Program-made: the position numbers and the translations under genes
Part shown: positions 26,201-38,562 of the stretch, piece by piece
Numbering within the stretch: position 1 is the first letter of the stretch
Layout of the letters: every line of letters begins with the position of its first letter
Assembly (NCBI RefSeq): GCF_040436345.1
Contig: NC_133224.1
Location: forward strand, 10,718,741 to 10,782,740
Origin: Pagrus major
Lineage: Eukaryota > Chordata > Actinopteri > Spariformes > Sparidae
Direction of reading: 5' to 3'
Length of the DNA: 64,000 nt
The notes under the pieces: model-generated
The model's database searches: none
What the model was told of the DNA's origin: nothing
Seen by the model: only the letters and a program-made list of their open reading frames with translations

Positions 26201-26723
26201 TTGAATGTGAAGGCATGGAAACTCACGGGGGTGTCGGGGAAGTCTAAGCTCTCTGAATGGAGAGGAGACAGCAGACAGGACACCGCCTCCTCCTGGAACA
26301 CGTCCTCCTCCAGGACATCAGTCTCGGCCTCAACTACAACCGACAAGCACATTCAACTCGTTACATAACATATGGCAGTATGTGGGAGTATTATCAGGTA
26401 AGTTCCCATATCTGCTTCCCCTTTGAATGAGTCAACGTTAGTGTTGTTCCTAAACGAAATCAGCGATCGCAGCTCTTTGTCTGAAGTGGTTTTTACTCAG
26501 AAATATCACAATTTTAGAAGATATTGTGGTGCATTTTTAACAAAGCCAAATTAGAAGACTGCTCAGATTGGATTCTTTCTGTTTTTTAGGGTCCCCAAAA
26601 GGAATATATATAATGTTTGATAAATTAACTATCTTTACACAACAATACACAAAGTCTCCTTCCCTCACCTGGTACATCCTGTGACTCCAGATACTGCACA
26701 GCCTCCTGGTAGATATCCATCAT
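17078..26723 (-). CDS. BCR/ABR-family RhoGEF/RhoGAP (DH-PH-C2-RhoGAP)
   Basis: Regulator of Rho-family GTPases with an exchange and a GAP module. Coding exons in transcript order: 26669-26723, 26227-26333, 24745-24849, 23464-23697, 22467-22574, 22324-22381, 22192-22244, 21948-22085, 21736-21857, 21450-21606, 21248-21364, 21081-21156, 20830-20925, 20536-20610, 20356-20453, 19916-20017, 19598-19761, 19234-19373, 18550-18684, 18132-18237, 17847-17988, 17078-17179. All phases agree, giving about 829 residues (human ABR 859). DH about 62-275 ([29 protein letters not shown]), PH about 285-445 ([22 protein letters not shown]), C2 about 475-570, RhoGAP about 625-815 with arginine finger R651 in GIYRISG, plus [12 protein letters not shown] and [13 protein letters not shown]. 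The start chosen is the ATGATGG pair at 26723; an in-frame ATG at 26882 adds 53 Cys/Arg-rich residues that look like UTR. BCR's coiled-coil and kinase region is absent. One donor is GTTTGA. The protein looks divergent from both ABR and BCR, so no symbol is given. Confidence 0.92.
17191..17225 (-). repeat. (CA)17 directly before the last 3' splice site of the RhoGAP gene
   Basis: Read on the gene strand it is a (UG)17 run that ends about 11 nt before the acceptor CATCAG of the last coding exon. There is no separate polypyrimidine tract between it and the AG. Confidence 0.85.
18841..19080 (+). repeat. Teleost interspersed repeat, two adjacent copies in a RhoGAP intron
   Basis: 'CTCAACAACTATTGCCGTGA', 'ACATACATTCATGGTGCCCA' and 'GAGGATGGATCCTAATGACT' are followed by a second, diverged version ('CTCGCCAACTATACTATGGA', 'AAATTTGGTACAGATATTCA', 'CCCCAGAGGATAGA'). 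I recall this pattern as a high-copy fish element. Related pieces lie at 30.5-30.6 kb (reversed) and 31.1-31.3 kb. Confidence 0.65.
22895..22975 (+). repeat. Conserved hairpin-bearing interspersed motif
   Basis: Contains CTGAAGA (22899-22905), an inner stem CCTCT/AGAGG (22908-22912 with 22919-22923, loop TGGATT), GAAAC (22925-22929) and an outer arm TCTTC (22931-22935) pairing with GAAGA (22901-22905). It continues into 'CCAGTTGCCTACGATACAGC'. I recall nearly identical sequence in many fish transcripts, so it is part of a dispersed repeat. It lies within an intron of the RhoGAP gene. Confidence 0.6.
25446..25972. mobile_element. Non-autonomous TTAA-flanked element (MITE)
   Basis: The left end reads TTAAGTTATACTATGCAGGA and continues TTTTC. 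The right end (25949-25972) is its inverted partner; as reverse complement it reads TTAAAGGCATACTATGCAGG then ATTT. About 20 of the first 24 bases match, and both ends are bounded by TTAA. The interior, about 480 bases, has no plausible ORF. It sits in the intron between the second and third coding exons of the RhoGAP gene. TTAA bounds suggest a piggyBac-like mobiliser, but this is inference. Confidence 0.7.
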
Positions 26724-27234
26724 CGGAGCTCGGAGGTCTTCTCTCCACAGTGCAGGCTGAGCTCTACAGACGCAGCGGCGGCAGCAGCAGCATGTGAATA
26801 CGCTCAGCTGGTGACAGAAAAACTTCCTCTTTCTGTTAGGGATGCGTAAAAGAGGAAAATACAGCTTCCTGTCTGCGCTCAACCCGGTAGAAGCTTATGA
26901 GAACTACAGTTCAACCTACAGTTGCACTTTACTTCCTCTAAACGTGTCGATTTCAACATAATGGCTGTATTTAGCATCAGAATAATCCTTCATCAGTTAC
27001 TGAAATTACTGAAATAATATATAGCTGCTACGTCACTATACAGCCAACATAAAGATCAGGATGTAGAGGACAGAAGGTTATCAGTCAGCCTTTTATATCA
27101 TTAATAAGGAGTATCTAACACTAAACTAAAGCAAATATAAATAGCATATAGTATAGTATGTATTAACTGTGGAAATCTAATTAATTATACTAGCTGCACC
27201 TTTAAATATTTAGCAGCCCTAGAAAAAAACAAAA

Positions 27235-27489
27235 CTATAACCTGAATAAACAAACTGACCTTAAAGGACAACACACTTTCATACTGTTTTACTTTGTTTA
27301 TATGTGGCGGACCCTGCCACCTTTCTAGCTTCAAACAGTGTGTGACGTTATTTTCCTCTGAGAACAGCTCGATTCTTCACTTATGGAAAAAATAAATATA
27401 TCTAAGCTTGTATTATAACCTCATTAATATTGTAAATATTAATTCCAGAGTTTGAATTTCTTTACCAGAACTACGTAGTGCCCCTTTAA
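27235..27489 (-). mobile_element. TTAA-type MITE B, truncated copy
   Basis: Reverse-orientation relative of 41336-41648. Shared blocks are 'CCTTAAAGGACAACACA', 'GTTTTACTTTGTTTA', 'TGTGGCGGACCCTGCCACCT', 'TTTCTAGCTTCAAACAGTGT', 'CCTCATTAATATTGT' and the end 'GTGCCCCTTTAA'. The left end has diverged and the matching terminal repeat is not visible. Confidence 0.7.
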
Positions 27490-30279
27490 CATTTAACATT
27501 TACTTACTTTACTGAACACTGTTATATGGAACTAGTGGCCTCTTTTAAAAGTCCAATGCTGCCCTCTACAGTGAAACAGATGTTAACATAGCTTCATGTA
27601 TGCTTCTCTTCTACTGGATCAGGATACGGCCAGTTTATCCGACTCTTTAACTACAGCTGGTCCTATTCTGGCCTAGAACCAAGGCCGGTGTCATTGAAAC
27701 CCATGTTCTGGCTACCAGTTCTAGACAACCTGCACCATTTCTCTTTTCTTTACTGACTAGATGTGGCGTGACAAATGTTAACACCACCAACACCAGTGAG
27801 GCTCCTGTAGAAGTGTTAAAACAGAGGTAGCGTCACTTTGCTGCTGCTGGTTGTGGTTTATGGTGTCATGAAGCCATATCTGCGTGCTGATGACCTGTTA
27901 AAATGCAATGGAAATGTTTCTGTGCAGCACTGTGTCAAGGTTCAAAGACCCAATGGAAATTTTTTTACCACATACATTTGAGATCCATTCACATATTTGA
28001 ATTTTGTCAGAACATGATCCGACTTCTCACTTGATTTATTAACTGGGTAAACAGTTTCCTAATGTGTTTATGGTCACTAGTTTGAAGTTTTTTTCAACAT
28101 AGCACGATGTTCATTTAGTAAGACATGGTCATATTTAAAATTAAAGAGACAAAGTGTGTCCTCTGGTCATATCCTCTCAAGCTCCACCCTCTCAACGATA
28201 TATATAGTCACTTCTGGCTCCAAAGACCATGATGGTGACCAGCTGTGTTGCCAGACTCTAAACGAGGCTAAAAAGTGGTGTAGTGCTGAGGGGGAACTGC
28301 TGAGTCCTGTGATAATTCACTCTGGGTTCATCTCCTCTGGTGAACCCGTAAACAAAAACACATCCATTAGATCCATTGTTAACATACAAATATTGATTAT
28401 AGCAGCTTTAATTTAAGGATATATATTTAGGAATTAAAAACACACGTTTGCCCTCAGTTTTTGCTTTTCTGTATGTGTGAAACACTAAAACAAAATGTCC
28501 CGGTCACACCACTTTCTTACGTGTTCAGGAATACCAGTATTTCTGAGGGGCACTTGAAGGTAACATGACCAGATCCTCCTGCAGGGGGCGCTGCAAGAGC
28601 ACTCATTTATGTAATTTATGTCATTTTTGTATAAATGAGTAAGCTTATTTAAAATGATAACCACATCGGTTTTAAATTTCACAGCCATTAATGACTGACT
28701 CCTTAAATTGGTGTGCGTGCGTGACTTCTCTGCCTACACACTTCCTTCTGCCTTTGTCTCATTCAGACACACACACACACACACACAAACACACACAGAA
28801 ACTTGAGCTCTCCAAGCCCTCTCCCCAACGGTTTCTTCTTTTCTCATCCACTTTTCCACACTAAAGAAACCGAAACTTAGTTGGATACAGGCTGAGAAAA
28901 AAATAAGGCGTTTCCTGAGCTCAAGTTAACTTTGACTTGCCACGTCCTCTTTTTATTGAACTAATACAATGTTTATAAGAGGAGTGGATCAAGGTTAGAG
29001 GATGAGATAAGTAAAGAGGAGAGCAGTCTGGAAATTGACTAACTGGGTTTGGTCAAACAATAGCACAATAAAAAAACAATACCGACGAAATACAAAGCAA
29101 GATACTCATTTTAACATCGAGTCAAACTGTGAAGCTTTTTCACAATATCAACAAAAACACTCAAAATCTTGTTTCTAATAATAATTATTCATGGTGCTGC
29201 TAAGCAAAATAAAAACTCATGAAGAGTAGCTGATGTTTGGGCTGCACTGTGCACCACCTGAGGTAAATATAAGGAAGACAACCACTCAGTCAAAAGGACA
29301 CAAGACCAACTTGGAAATGTTCCTCGGCTGAGTGAGACAAAGATTTTGGACCTGAAATTTGAGAGTAAAGTAACACGCCCAGAATTCTGGCCTCAAGTTT
29401 TTGCATTCACTGCCAGACTTGTTAAAACAAATCTTATCTCGCTGAGATAAGAATAAATTGAAGGAGCGAGTAGGAGAAGCTCTGTCGTTATGAACTCATA
29501 CTGTGTTGTGTTCTGAAAAGGACTCAATACTGAAAGAGGCGCACAGCTTTTTTAACTACTGTGGTTCATGACATGTGAACGTGTCAACAAAGATCTACAA
29601 ATGCATTGTTGCAAGTCTGTTAAGTCTTGTCTGTTACACAAGAACCCACTATCTGTGCATCTTAGCATATCAAAGCATTTGACGTGTGACTTCTGTACAG
29701 CTGTGGGAGGTGGCAGTTTGTTTCGTCTTGTTTTTAGCTTTGTGGTAACAACTACCAGAAGACGCTGCCAGTTTGACTTCATCTCAGCTTCACTTTTCTT
29801 TCTAATATGAAAACGTGATTGTGAGAGGTAGGATTCACTTTTGTAGGTAAAGAAACGAAACAGAACTCGAATGACTCAAACACGGACCAACAAACTGTCC
29901 GCCTGCTACAGAAGAAACAGGAAATTCTTATCCCAAGTGCTTGGTCCTGTTTTCCCAGGACAATCAACTCGGCTTATGAACTGTTTTTTTTTTATGTGGG
30001 CTTTCGGCCCAAATCCCAAGTTTCAAATGTTTACTTTGGCGCCACAGTGCTCTCTGTAGTTTTCAACAAAAAGCTCCCCCTTACTCTTATTCCCTCCCCT
30101 CAGTAACTGCAACTCTCCTCAGTGTTTGGGCTGAATATTAAATAAAGGTATTAGGTATTGTTATAGCCAGATGCAAAGCTCTAGTTGCAACCGCAATCAG
30201 GTGCTGCATCAGATCAAAGATAAAAGGTTCCTAAAATGTTTTCATGAGGCTGTAATCTGGCCCATCTGACCTTAGCTAA

Positions 30280-30640
30280 ACCGTAACATGTGCACAATGA
30301 CAGTGCTAATGTGCTCATGTTTAGCAGGTGTAACGCTAATGTTCACCATCTTAATTCAGGGTGTTAGCATGCTAGACAAAAGTCATCTGAGGATAACGGG
30401 AATGTTATTAATTTTGCAGGTATCTGATCATAAAATAAAGTATTGGTAAATGTTGACATGACGACGCAGCTATAAATAAAAAGTCAGCGTAACAAAAAAA
30501 TTATAAGAAGTCATACTGAGGGGGAAATGAAATGTGTGTACAAAATGTCATGACAATCGATCCAATAGTTGCTCAGATATTTCATTAACAACTAAAAATG
30601 CCAACCTCATGGTGGCGCTAGATCACCAGAGTCGTTACGC
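30280..30640 (-). repeat. Teleost interspersed repeat fragments
   Basis: 'GCTAATGTGCTCATGTTTAG', 'GGTGTTAGCATGCTAGAC' and 'AAAATGTCATGACAATCGAT' followed by 'CCAATAGTTGCTCAGATATT' form a recognisable reversed copy of the element represented at 18.84 and 31.1 kb. Ends are approximate. Confidence 0.55.
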
Positions 30641-31129
30641 TACTTCCGCTGGGTACTGTGAATATCTGAACTAGCATAATAAAAGAACGGTTGAACTGCA
30701 CACATCCAGATACAGTTAAATAATGAGTTCTGATTATGTAGGTTGTGTTTTTAAACAGTTGTACATCTGTGTCTAACCCCCCTCTACATGTACCTCTCAC
30801 GCTTTTGTTCTGTTAATATTGAGGATGAGGATGTAGTCTTTGCGTGGTTCCACACCACCTCCTGAACTTGTTTGTTTTGATCACATAAATTTATCTAGTG
30901 TCATCTGCAACACTAGAATGGTGTACAAGGTATGTACAAAAACAGCGGGCTCAGTACGTGTCCCTGAGGTGCCCCACTGTCTAAGATAAAGACCTGCGAC
31001 GATTTCGTGCAAATTCTACTTTTAAGTCGATGCATTGAGGCCCGACTTAAGGCAGCGTGGCTTGTTTAACAAGTCAGAAAATCAGATTTGCAACAAGAAG
31101 CAGGTTTTTAGCAACACTAGCAGCGTGGC

Positions 31130-31320
31130 TTCAGGGATGGAAATGTTGGTCTGTTGACAGTAGACTACAGACTAAAATATCTCAACAACTATTGGATCGG
31201 TAAACAGCTGCACTTTGTGGTTAGCGTTAATCATTAATTTGGCATGGTTAGGTGCAAAACCAAGATAATAAATATCATAAACACCTGCCTAACATTAGCA
31301 TGTCTGTCACTGTCAACATG
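31130..31320 (+). repeat. Teleost interspersed repeat fragment, forward
   Basis: 'AAAATATCTCAACAACTATT' and 'GGATCGGTAAACAGCTGCAC' match the family seen reversed at 30.5 kb. Then 'ATTTGGCATGGTTAGG' and 'CTAACATTAGCATG' follow. Non-coding. Confidence 0.5.
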
Positions 31321-32967
31321 TTGATGTTGGCGTTGACCTCAAAGAATCGCTGTGTCGAAGTACAGCCTCACATATAAGGACGTTACGACTGATTTCACTG
31401 TTAACAGCGGTTTAAAATGTCGGGATGTTGTACACCTATCTTCTTTTTTCTTCAATATTTTGTATTGTATTGTTTAGTTACTTCTTTCATGCTCTTAAAA
31501 TGCTTAAAGACAAATGTCAAGGACTATGGTTATGAGTTTATCACGGGCCTTTTCTCCCACTTTCATCACGCTGATTATAAAAAACTGATACTGAATCTGC
31601 TGACATTTTAATTCATTACTTCACAATGACTTTGAGATTAATAATTAAATCACCACTATAAACACAGCTACACAGGTTGATAACATTACTGGACACTGCA
31701 TACTATTTGTGAAATATATTATTTAATATTTACTATTAATTTGCTACATCAGTGTGGTGTGGTTATGCACTGTTCCTCTTTGTCACTTCTCCCTTTGATC
31801 ATATCATGATTTTAAAAACTGTAAGCCTTTGAATAACACAATTCTTATCAAAGCATTCCAGCCTCTCCTTCGTTATCTGGCAATTTATTATTGACATTCA
31901 AATTGATAATTGATGACACATCTTTATAGCTGTGTTTTTGACAGCGAATAAATTATTATCACATTTTTCCATCTGGAGTTTTAAATTGACTTTGTCTAAC
32001 TGTCCCTAGTAAATCATATTTCTGAGGTTGTTCCAAAGCATTATTATCTTACTGTACAGTATGTTTGGGTCCAAATTAGGTTATTCATTGACATATAAAA
32101 TCATGCAACAGCTATGGATCATCACACTTCATGTGCTGACAAAGAGATTTTTATTACGCTGCAGCTCAGTAAGACAATAATTTACATTTTGGGGAAGAAG
32201 ATTCAAACACTGAACCTGTTAATCTTGTGTGGACACACTGACACGTCAAGTTCAACCGGGGTGAAATCCTGTTTGACGTTTTATCTTAACATTTCCACCA
32301 ACCTTATCTAATGCAAGATGCAAAATGTGTGCGGACATACGTTGCTGGAAACAGGGCTAATGACAGCTAGAATCGAATCTTTAACTTTCACATCATGAGA
32401 AAAAACAGAAGTGAGAATCTGTAAAACGTGTCCCAGAAATGTGTACAATGTTTTTACAATGTAGACTCAGTGAATGAAAAAACAACTAATCCATAAAACG
32501 TTACAGCGGCTGGTTTTGTTGTGGTTAGGGTTCAGGTTAGGAATCAGATTTTGAGACTAGCTTGTCAACTGAAATATCAATGTTTTATTTGCAAGAGTGA
32601 ATCAAAGATCGGACAAAAACCTGATCCGATATATCACTGTATTATAAAATCAAACGTGTTAACATTCAACTCAACACAACTGGCTTTAACAGTGAATCTA
32701 AGCCTTTGAACGGCAAGCTTTAATTGTGAAAAACAGCTAAATCTACACATTAAAGATAGATGACTGCAATACTATGTATAGCTGCTCAGTGCTAACTGCT
32801 GAAAGTTTGGCAGGATGTCTTCTACATCTTTATGTTCCACCTCAGACTGATCACAGTACAAATACATTCACTATAACATCAACAGAAATGTACTAGTAGT
32901 AGACTTTATGGACTCGAGGCTATAGACTATATTTGGTAAACATGTCATATGCCCAAAGGGTTAGCTC

Positions 32968-35900
32968 CTAACCCCTCATGACCTGTGTGGTGACCACTGA
33001 GGTGCCACCCGGCTGGTTGTTCCTGATCTTCAGCTCACGATTCATCTGGCACCAGACGCACGGGTAACACCAAGTTATCTTGCAGCAGTCATCGCAGCAC
33101 GAGCCCTGCAAGTGGAAGAAGACACAGAGGGAGAGGGGATCAATCCAACAGTCGGTGAAATGTTGCTGTTCACCAGCTAGTCACTAACTCTGAATGCCTG
33201 CTGTGAAGTGCTGGGAAGGTAGTGTACAGAGCCAAAAACAGCTCCAGGTGCGGTTTCCTCTGCTGCAGTGTTCAGTCGACAATAATAGCTTTGGTTCAGA
33301 GGCTATCTGAATATATTTTCCTTCCCTCCTCCCTCCCAAATTTTTGCACCAAGATACCAGCTCCTACATATATTGTACTTCTGCCATTAACCCAAAGGTG
33401 CACATTTTATGTCAGCCATACAATATCCCTGAATGGAATGGATGCAAAAATGTATTTTATCACTTGGAGTATTCATACTGTCAGTATCGTATATTTGATG
33501 TTTTAATGAGCTGCAGAATTTCTTGTAAACAGGTCAAATATGTAACGACGACTTACAATTTACAATTTTTCTTCATTTTCAGGACATTTTTTTATCTCCT
33601 CGTGCTTTATTCTTTAGCTTAGTTTTATGAAATGAGGACTTGCTGGTCCAACACAATGATTTATTCCCTTAAATAAGTCTATTTAAGGTATTTCACACTG
33701 AAATCTATAAAAAAAAAAAACACCATTTTGTACATTTCATGCATAACACAGATTAAATCAGTCAAACTATGTCAAAAAACAAATATATTGTAGTGTCAGC
33801 TGACTGTATCATTCCACACAAAGCTGTCCTGACATTGATACCTTGCATTCAATTGCTACTTTAAGCAGTCACAAGCGATCGGTTTCTACCCCAACTCTCA
33901 TATTTGAAATCATAAGGCTTCAGGGCGAGGCTGTGTGAACTCATGTTTTTATAACCGTGACTAAATAATTGTTTGCGTAGCTCTAGCACTGTTTGAATGC
34001 CCTGAACACACACCGGCTATTGTGCACGTTACTATACACAGATCGCCATTCCTCATTATTATCAGCATCACAAGTAAAACAAATATTTTGTGGAAGACTT
34101 CCCACGAAGCCAGAAATGAGTATGCAACACATGTGGTGATCAAAACATCATGTAAGGAGTTTCGACCTTCATAAAACTAATGATGGGATGAAAACACACC
34201 CCACTCTGCAAATATCTTCCCTCGCAATAAAACTGAGTACGTCTGTCCAACATGTAAAATATGTTCGATGATACCGAGCGGTTGCTGTCTTAATCATCGC
34301 TCACTGTTCGATATTAGCAGACCCACATGGAGCTGCTCCTTGTAAAACTCAGAACATTAACACATCTTCACCCTGTTGTGCGTTTGTGGGACAGTCTTGT
34401 GTCATACAGTTAACGTTAAGATCAAAATTTGTGGTCCAGTGAGAGAACGTGTCAAAAATTAGATTTACTGATGAGGAATAAAGTACTTAATATTTATTTC
34501 GACCTACTTCAGATTATTTTATGCTGCTTTGATGTATTATATTCACTCATCTTTGCTCAAAAACAATCTCGTTCTGTCCGTGTTTATTTCTATCCTGCCT
34601 GTTAAATATTTTTTAATATTGTGCAACACTTTGTAACTTTTATTTTGAAAAGTGCTATATTAAATGTATAATAATGAACTTGTTACCTTTGTTATATCTT
34701 TTTGGGGTTGTGTACTCACATTATCCCAAATGTTACATAATTTTACTGGAGGTAACGACGTGTCTTATCTGGTCACCGGTCCCTAAAACTTCTGCAAACA
34801 AAACTAAGCGTAACATCAATAAAACTACAACATTAGCTCGACTCTGAACGTTCCCGCCTGAGCCACGTCGGATAGATTTTTATCTGCAGGGGTTGTTGTT
34901 GAACAACGAAGACAACACCTCCCATGGTCCCATGCTACTTCACAACGTCATCAAACTACATCTTTAGTTTTGCGCTGTTTTGATAGAGAGACTTCTAGCA
35001 GGTGCATTTGACACGTTACTTATTTCTGTACTATGACAGGTTCAAAATGACAGCTGTTGGTCAGAGATTATGCAACAGCTCTGGTGTGACCGAATGCAAA
35101 TATGCACATGGTGAATATTGAGGAAGTGCTCCTCTCCCACCTGCACCAATATCTCAAATGATACTTACTGGCCCTTAGGGAACTACAACTGCAGCTTTTG
35201 TTAGCAGATGTCTAAACAGGAACCTCACTAATTGCAGTTTCATGGTGCATTTTAGTTTAATGTCTGTAACTGTTTCACAACACTCTTTTAACTTAAACAC
35301 AATCTCTCCATGTACTTAAATGCCCTTTTGCATCTGTAACCACACCCACACATGTGCACAACTGCGACAGAGAGACAACTTAAACCACTGGTGTGTGGCA
35401 AAAATACATTTTTTGAGTATCAATATTGGATAATTCACCTGACAATCATCACTTATCAAAAAAGGTGTTTTTACCAAGCCCTCACTGAACCTTTAAGCAT
35501 GCACTCACTCCCCCCATATATTCCCCCCGTCTCTTCCCAAACCAGCCTTACAGGGATGCCGTGGCGCTCTCGGATGTTGGAGCGGAGTATGCAGGACACC
35601 ACACAGCAGAAGTCCAGCAGTGGCATGCAGCAGCACCAGCCATAGTCAGCGGCCGTCTGACACTGCATGCAGGGGAAGCAGAAAAGACCGCAGCAACCTT
35701 GAGAGAACGAAATGAAGAACATATGAAATTGTGTTGAAATTTTGACACACCCCATCTCGCTGACCTTACTATTTTTTCATACATTCAAAGAGGAACTACT
35801 CCAGGAGCAGTTTATTGTAAATGTGCAGTACAACAGATGAAACAATTGTCAACTGTAATCTGTCAAAATGTCAATGTGATATTTCTGTTCCAGCTGGTAA

Positions 35901-36254
35901 ACCAGTTATACGCAGTCCACTTTTAAATGTCAAACTTTCACACTAGGTTCACACTAGGTTACTGAGCATAGTGGCACAGCAGTCAAAATGTCAACAATGG
36001 TCATACGTCACACGGCAGTGACAATATTACATTATTACAACTAATGTTACTCCATCAATGGGCGGACATTAAAGTGACCAACGTTTGTGGTGGTGAATAA
36101 CACAAATTGACTTACAGGTGCCCATATCACTGCAGCAATCACACATGCCGGTGCTCCATGTCCCAGGGCTTCGCGCGGTGGTCATCACTGTCACCACCTG
36201 GGCTGGCTGCTGGTGGACGGCCATGCCGGGGACAAACTGCTGCTGGTGGGCCAT
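32968..36254 (-). CDS. PLAC8/cornifelin-family cysteine-rich protein
   Basis: Small Cys-rich protein of the PLAC8 domain family, which includes onzin and cornifelin; members act in differentiation and barrier tissues, and the biochemical role is not settled. Coding exons in transcript order: 36116-36254, 35552-35697, 32968-33105 (phases 1 and 0), 423 nt, 140 residues. Pro/Gln-rich N terminus ([20 protein letters not shown]), then [60 protein letters not shown] and [15 protein letters not shown], the family's ordered cysteine clusters. An in-frame upstream Met exists before the acceptor CCTCCAG, but ATG at 36254 is two bases inside the exon and fits a non-coding first exon at 37879. It ends QVMRG-stop. 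I cannot separate plac8-like from cornifelin-like paralogues. Confidence 0.93.
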
Positions 36255-37878
36255 GCCTGGAGGATACAAGACAGAAATGGAGGAGCTGGGAAGGGGCACA
36301 GGACGATCGCTCGTGCAGGACTAGCTGGATAACGATCAAGGCTTTTCGGCGGTTTGTTCAACAAGGGAGAGGGTGTGTTGCTCCTGCGGCATTAACCCCA
36401 AAGTGAAAACAGAGTGGCTGTAAGTGTGCTGGTTTTTAAAGCATTTCGAGCAGTGCATGCTCCATCCATTAGATACTAATTCCTCTATGTAGAAATCAGA
36501 GCTGGTTTTGCAATACTATCATAACGGCAATTCTTTCACTTCTCTCATTGACAGAAAGTATGTGGACACTCTTGACCTTCACCCGAACCAACAAATCCCT
36601 GCACACAGCATTCTTTGATTATCATGTCATCTTTTGAGGAAGCTTCCCGGAAGATTGGAGATTTTATGCCTTCGTGTGTACATTTAACAGCACTGTGAGG
36701 CAATTTTGCAAATAAATGAACAAGATTTTTTAATTGTCCCTGCATCAAACCATGATGTAATATTAGATAAAGCTTTACAGTGGATTTTATTTGCCATACC
36801 CACCACTAATCTTAGACGTAGGCTAACATCGCCTTGTAAAACCAGCAATTTAAGATAAGGTACAATAAAAAGGTAGCCTATGCTTCGACAGTCCTACTTC
36901 CTGAAATCAATTTAACTCAATACACAACTCAAATGTGACTTTTTAATACACAAAACATAGTTCAAGTGAGTATAACTTGTGTTTTGTTAGTTCACACACA
37001 GCTAGCTAGCTTACGCTATGCTAAATGTAAAATGTTCATGTGTAGCATTGACCTTGGGCTACCTCTGCCAACTGCAGCTGTAATGCTAGCTTGACGTTTC
37101 AAATACAAACCCTAAGAGCTACATTCAGTTTGTTAATTACTAAATCCTAAAGGCAGTCTAAGCCTCTACTTTTATTTCATCACACATAAATCACAAAATT
37201 ATTGCATCTGATAGATTCATGCTAGCTAGCTAACATCCAAAGTCTGTTTCATGCTCTTAGCTACCTGTTAGCTATGGTTTGTTCAATATTAGCTCGATTA
37301 ACACATTTAAGTAATAATTTACAACTTTTGTTGTAAACACATATAAATCATTAGCGTTTCTCCTCATCTTGTTTCCTCAGACTGCACTCAGTCAGTTTTT
37401 ACATTTCCTACCAAAAAAACACGAGGGCTTTTGCCTGCTAGCTTACATTACGTCGATTTATATCAAAGCTAACCGTGCTGGACCTGTTGACAAGCTAATT
37501 TCATCCTTGGATTAATTATCTTCAATGTTTTATTTCTAAAAGTCGTGATAAGAGGAAATGTGTTAATAAAGAAGGATAAATGACGACATTTTGCATCGTG
37601 CTGACCTCACTGCACTTTGCCCTGACAGCAACTGCGTGTTGTTAATAGTTACCAGCTTGTTTTAATGCAAGCCCGCCATTTTGGGTCAAAAGCAGGATGA
37701 CAAACTCACAGCATCTTATTATTTTCTACTTCTGAGCTTTGAATGTTTTTTTATCACTGCGACAAGAATACAATGAGTTACCTAATTTAACTTATTAAAG
37801 GCTGTAGGCTCAACACCAGCCACAGAGCAGGCTGCTGAAGCACGACCTGCTCACTTTAATATACAGACTTGTGCTTAC

Positions 37879-37990
37879 CTTTGCTCTGGTTCCGCTGAGC
37901 TCAGAACAACTGGAGTCAGTGCGGTCCTGTGAAGAGATGGAAAGATGTCTGAGTCAACTCACTCTCAGTTTCTCGAGAAGAGCCTGCCCA
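37879..37990 (-). other. Probable 5' non-coding exon of the PLAC8-like gene
   Basis: On the minus strand, 'GCGGAACCAGAGCAAAG' is followed by the donor GTAAGC (plus 37873-37878). No coding exon is needed upstream of the ATG at 36254, so this is a likely first exon. Its 5' boundary is a guess. A (CA)n run at about 38003-38031 lies just upstream. Confidence 0.5.
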
Positions 37991-37996
37991 CTTCAC

Positions 37997-38032
<36 letters not shown>

Positions 38033-38537
38033 CGAAACCAGATGCGACTGACTGACTCAGTACCCGACATCGTTTTGCATCTGGCACATCAAAAAAAAAA
38101 CGATTAAACAACTAAATTAACTAATTAAATTGACTAAAAACAACTTCCTGTGTACGCCGATAGTGGCATCACCTGTAGGTCGTCACTAGCTTAAACAACA
38201 AAGGGTTATTACGGTTAATAATTAAATAATCCGGCCGGAAATGAGTTATTACTGAGGAATGAAACTTAAATGGAGGGATGCTGCGTTCACGTGCTGTCGG
38301 AATTCAGACCGCTCCTGCCAACAACTTTCATAATAAGCTGCAGAAGATGTTTACAATCGGTTACCTGAATAAACTATCATGTAAATACTACACTGAGGTC
38401 TAGCTTTGTAGGTTTCCTGCATTATTTATAGTCAGACTAATCCCACTTGTTATAATACCTGCTGTGTACAGTAGATGATGTGCTGAAATCAAGAACGAGT
38501 GCTGAGGAGCAGGAATATCTCACTCCCAGTATATGAG

Positions 38538-38562
38538 ACTACAGCACCCATCATGCACTGCT
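38538..38562 (+). promoter_or_regulatory. ZNF143/Staf-like motif
   Basis: ACTACAGCACCCATCATGCA followed by CTGC matches the known ACTAYRNNNCCCAnnATGC pattern. It lies about 550 bases upstream of the presumed first exon of the PLAC8-like gene and 1.8 kb before the GPCR start. Which gene, if any, it serves is unclear. Confidence 0.5.

Larger units (their letters stand above)
26883..32967. other. Intergenic region between the RhoGAP and PLAC8-like genes
   Basis: No gene was supported. It is AT-rich and contains the inverted MITE relic at 27.2-27.5 kb, a (CA)n run at about 28769-28788, teleost repeat fragments at 30.3-30.6 and 31.1-31.3 kb, and probably the 3' UTR of the PLAC8-like gene at its right end. 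Open frames (60-86 codons) have no recognisable product. Confidence 0.7.

Noticed and set aside
26900-32900. tRNA, microRNA or snoRNA genes
   Set aside because: No TTCRANY box B with matching A box and no convincing cloverleaf was seen; short palindromes such as GTTAGCATGCTAAC belong to repeats. A covariance-model scan would be decisive.
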